A stretch of DNA of 64,000 nucleotides from Aptenodytes patagonicus (Eukaryota > Chordata > Aves > Sphenisciformes > Spheniscidae): positions 164,648,853 to 164,712,852 of the forward strand of contig NC_134950.1 of NCBI RefSeq assembly GCF_965638725.1. The letters run 5' to 3'. The notes beneath the pieces were generated by a model. That model was given only the letters and a program-made list of their open reading frames with translations. It ran no database searches and had not been told where the DNA came from. Below, one piece after another: positions 60,318-64,000 of this stretch; within the stretch, counting starts at the first letter, position 1; each line of letters begins with the position of its first letter. The position numbers were made by a program, and so were the translations under genes.

Positions 60318-60430
60318 GATGGTTGGAGTTTAAGCAACTTGCCCCATGTTGTACAGGAGTGTGACAGTTGGGCTCATGAAGTCTTGAGACCTAGTTCACT
60401 TACCTTAACCATAAGCCCAACCTTTTTCCT
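60318..60430 (+). mobile_element. MIR-like SINE relic
   Basis: TTTAAGCAACTTGCCCCATG, TTGTACAGGAGTGTGACAGT, TGGGCTCATGAAG, CTTGAGACCTAGTTC and CCTTAACCATAAGCCC follow the MIR 3' half (AAGTAACTTGCCCAAGGTCA...CTTAACCACAAG). Boundaries are approximate. Confidence 0.55.
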
Positions 60431-62264
60431 ATGGTATTTGTCCCATAAGGATCCATGTACAAGCTCAACCTAAGTCAGCAGTGATGGAAAGTATTTTTCC
60501 TTTTGCTTTTTGAAAATACGTGTGAAGTGAAAGGATTCCAGTCTAATGTCTACAGACAGTCATGCTGTGTCCTAAAATAACACTGTTAGGACTCTTTTGG
60601 CAGTCTGATCAGGAAGACCAAGGATTGAGGATATTGGATAAATTAGAGAAGACTATATTAACTTTCAGGATCAAAAGCGATACTTCAATGAGTGTGCCTA
60701 ATTATCACACCCTCCATGTGGTGCATGTGGTTGTTGAAAGTTTTGAAACGTTAGTCTTTTTTTTTCTGAATAGCTGGTGACACATCAGTTGTAGAGTTCT
60801 TGAAACAAGGCATCTGCAGCCATTTAGCATGTAGTCATCTATGAACTCAAGCAGATGGGGTTTGGGACATCCGAAATGGCACTTTACCAGCCACGTTCAA
60901 CCTACAGCACCCTCCAAAGAGTTCACAGGCAGTCTCGATTCCTGCACTCCACTGACTTGTCCTTCCAGTTGCTGGAGCTGGGCATTCCCCAATACTGCTG
61001 CCAGCTAGTGCAGGAGAGGGAATACCAGCATGCTGTCAACACTATTCTTCTTGGATATTCCTTCCACTAATGCTAGATCAACTCTGCATTTTTATGGGAA
61101 AATGGAGAGCTTCTGCCGTCTAAAAAGTTGAGTCAACATTATTCATAAACATAAGATTTATAGCCTGAAATGAACGGGAGGTAGAAGATGTTATTCAGTT
61201 GTTCTCTTTGCCCTTTTATTTAGCTAGTTGATGTTAAAGGTAAATACTAATTTAATAGACTTCTTTTAGTTGGGTGACAATTAATTATACATTTTCCTTA
61301 TATTTTTTATGTTTTTGAGAATGACTGTACGTGCTCTAAGCTATGCAGAGGCAGGAGGGTACATGCCAGCATTTTTCTTTATAAAGTAATACCAGTAATT
61401 CAAAAACTGCAATTACTTCACTTCTTTTTTCTGTATTGTGTACTTAGAGTTCTGGCTCCTTTCACTGCGGCAGACCTGTGGAGGCATCATCAGTTGGCAT
61501 GCAAAAGTTGCTGTTAAATGAACTCTTCTGATTTTCAGCTGTAAAACACTGAAGTCAGTAAAAGAGGAAACATGTCTTACTTAACCATGTACAGTAGTGG
61601 GCTAGTCTCCATTACTTGATAAGACAAAAATGTTTTTCACCCAGTATTCATCAGCTGTCCTGGTGGACCTCAACCAATTGTTATGAAGGCAAAACAAGCT
61701 GCTCTTCACCAGTTGACTTTATTAACAGACTATGTGCATCCTCCTATCCCACCGCAATGCTATATAAAACATGTTGCCTTACAATGCCTTCTTTGTTAGC
61801 CAACTTGTTTTATTTTCATGGTGTACATTGTCAGATAAAATGCGTGAGTGGTAACTTGGTAAGCCTTGGTAACTCATTCACTTTTGATGTCCATCTGTCT
61901 ATAATCTGAGATCCAAAAATCCAAGAACAAGAGATGACTCAAGTTTACTTGAAATGCTTTTTCAAGGCATCAATTCAAGATTAATCCTTGAGAAAAAAAA
62001 ATAGGTGCTAAGAAGCCCAGTAGTTCAGAGAGATGTGCTTTTCAAAAGAATTTAGGCACATTAGGTCCCCTTGCAGTATTTGAAGATCCTACTAGTCCAC
62101 TTGCATCAGGATGTCCTTAAACACGTTTGAAAATGGGACTTTACATCTGTCAAGCTTTCATGATGCCATTCTTCCCCCTCTGCTATTTATACCCGTATTA
62201 CAAAACAGAAGCTGATTTTCCACTCCTTATAACATTCTTTTGCACCTGATAGCTAAAATGGACA

Positions 62265-62278
62265 CCCCCCCCCCCCCC
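62265..62278 (+). repeat. poly-C tract (14 bases)
   Basis: Uninterrupted run of 14 C followed by an A-rich stretch. The third long C run in the window, with 11446 and 52012. Exact length is uncertain in any assembly. Confidence 0.8.
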
Positions 62279-64000
62279 AAAACTCAAGTCAGAAGCTTGT
62301 TTTTTATGGAACGGAAATTGAAAGTAATACTAGGAAGTAATTTGGGAAGAGATAAATAGCAGCTGTTCTCTTGATGATAAAGACTGAAACTAATACTGAT
62401 ACTTAATGCAGCGCAATCCGTTGTGACACACGATAAAGTCTATGTACGACCTTATGTTTGACTGAGAGTGACCAAGTATTACAGACTTCAGAAAGAAATT
62501 CCTTTTCTGTTCCCTTCAACTTTTCAATGTAACTTGAGAAAAAGCTGCCATCATTTAAAATTTGAGAGGATTTTTTATTTATATATTTTTTACCTGTGTA
62601 AACTTCTGAAGTTTTGCAAACTACTGTAGGCATTTAATGTGTTTAGACTCACTGTGGATAGTTATTTCAAATTTACTTTCAAATATAAATGTTTTGAAAG
62701 GAAAAATATATTTCACTGCCATAATATGCATATACTGTTTGTCAGCATGTTTATGAAGCAGAGGTATTTGGGTTTAAAGGTATCTGGAGTTCTGCAAGTC
62801 AGTGTCAATATTGCTTTGTGGGCTGCTGCTTGTTGAGGTCACTGGAGAGAGACGGGGGACACAGGGGAGCTCCTCAGATTGTGAGAAGCTGATGGGGTAA
62901 ACCAGCTTAGTCTATGAAATTTCTTTATATGTATCAGTTGTAAAACAAGCCTCGACTGTGTTTGGGTTGAAGTAACTGAGGAAGAGGCACACAGGTAAAA
63001 GCAAAGGCTGGTGATACCAGTGGCAGTGATCAGTATATGCACTTTAATGGATGAGAGTTGGAACACACAGGCTGAACATCTGGGCACATATGTCTGGGGA
63101 TCACCTTCTGTTGGAGGAATGGTAAAATCTAATTTCTCTGGACTTTAGCAACAAAATGAGAGGAAATATTAAGTATACGCTCTAAGGAAGCATCCATTTT
63201 CAGAGAAGATATTTCTAAGAGTTCATTTCCAGAGAGCAATATGTACCTTTGATTATGTTTTATGGTCTTGAATGTTCTGTGCACTTGACTAGGTTAATTT
63301 AAAAAACATGTAAGGACACAAGTGCAGAGCCTGTGTGTGTGAAGGGAAGCAGCCCTGTGTGCAGCTGTTTACTATAAACTGAATACGTTCAGTGTGTATG
63401 TACAAGCTGGCAAATTGCTCATGTTGCAGAGAAATGAACTGTGATGGAAAATGCAATAGATAATTATTTCAGAAAACCTCCCACATTATAAATATGCTTC
63501 TGCCTGATGTTAAAACATCTGGATTTAGTTTCTAGCTGTACTAAGATTATTTTCAATTTCATATCCTGTGTTTTAATGTCACAAAACAAATAGAACAATG
63601 AGCTGACTTTGTATCTTGACCTTTAGGCTGTTTTTATTTCTGGTGGGGTTTGGGTTTTTTTGCTTTACAAGACTAAGTAATTTAAAGTCCAGTCACCTGG
63701 GGTATTGTGCTGAGAGATTAACACATATTAATTTGAGTCCTACTGTCCCAGATAGTTGTAACGAGGACTAACTTTCTTCTTCCTTATCTCTGTTTGCTTC
63801 CCTGCATACGGCCGTTGCTGTAGAAGGCCTCCAAGTCATGTCATGTCAAATAATGCATGGTCTTCAGAGCTCACTGGGGGAGAGAAAAGTCTGGGAACAA
63901 TGTGAACAGGCACAGCCAGGCACTTCCACTAATTGTCGATGTGGACGATGGAATACAAAAGCAGAAGGAGGGAAGAGGGAATGGAAATGTGTCTTGGTGC

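Larger units (their letters stand above)
52270..64000 (+). other. PRKAG2 intron 1 (incomplete)
   Basis: Starts at the GTAAGT donor and runs off the right edge. The next exon should begin with a DLSSFAMPLLDG-like segment and was not found, consistent with the very long first intron in mammals. Contents are a CTCF-like motif, MIR-like relics, a CR1 3' fragment, a hairpin and homopolymer runs, listed separately. Remaining stretches show no recognisable gene or repeat. Confidence 0.8.

Noticed and set aside
52270..64000. PRKAG2 exon 2 (DLSSFAMPLLDG-like segment)
   Set aside because: Searched by eye after exon 1 and not found; it most likely lies beyond the right edge.
1..64000. CRISPR arrays, bacterial operons, phage or plasmid genes, tRNA or rRNA genes
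   Set aside because: Nothing of these kinds was seen; the composition, introns and repeats are those of a vertebrate chromosome.

Overview
This is a vertebrate nuclear window, most likely from a bird. The evidence is three-fold. It holds widely spaced single exons with consensus splice sites, two CpG-island promoters, and several CR1 LINEs with the (ATTCTRTG)n-type 3' tail typical of birds; the same family also occurs in crocodilians and turtles, so those cannot be excluded. Almost all the DNA is intronic or intergenic. No bacterial, phage, CRISPR or operon-like system is present, and I found no credible novel gene system.

Two protein-coding genes are recognisable, each by one coding exon, and they point away from each other. 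GALNT11 (polypeptide N-acetylgalactosaminyltransferase 11) is on the minus strand. Its CpG-island promoter and probable non-coding exon 1 lie at about 18.85-19.04 kb. A 16.6-kb intron follows, then the exon carrying the start codon, cytoplasmic tail, membrane anchor and stem at 1903-2235; the rest of the gene lies off the left edge. PRKAG2 (AMP-activated protein kinase gamma-2, long isoform) is on the plus strand. Its CpG island spans about 50.7-52.6 kb and its first coding exon is 52171-52269; intron 1 fills the rest of the window. The divergent PRKAG2/GALNT11 order matches human 7q36.1. I see nothing resembling GALNTL5, which lies between them in mammals.

Layout: 1-1902, GALNT11 intron; 1903-2235, GALNT11 start-codon exon with two upstream ATGs; 2236-18851, GALNT11 intron 1 with two CR1 fragments; 18.5-19.15 kb, GALNT11 promoter island with a GC-rich 44-bp tandem repeat, two CACGTG boxes and two YY1-like sites; 19.15-50.7 kb, intergenic DNA with old L3/CR1-like and MIR-like relics, a two-copy ~95-bp direct repeat, a perfect HNF1 palindrome, a CTCF-like site and a relatively young 1.7-kb 5'-truncated CR1 at 39967-41673; 50.7-52.6 kb, PRKAG2 island and exon 1; 52270-64000, PRKAG2 intron 1 with further CR1 and MIR-like relics.

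Functionally the two genes are unrelated: a Golgi O-glycosylation enzyme and a nucleotide-sensing kinase subunit. They share a neighbourhood, not a pathway. Most other open frames are chance frames in intronic DNA or GC-rich shadows in the islands. Repeat family names are from recalled consensus sequences and were not checked by search.
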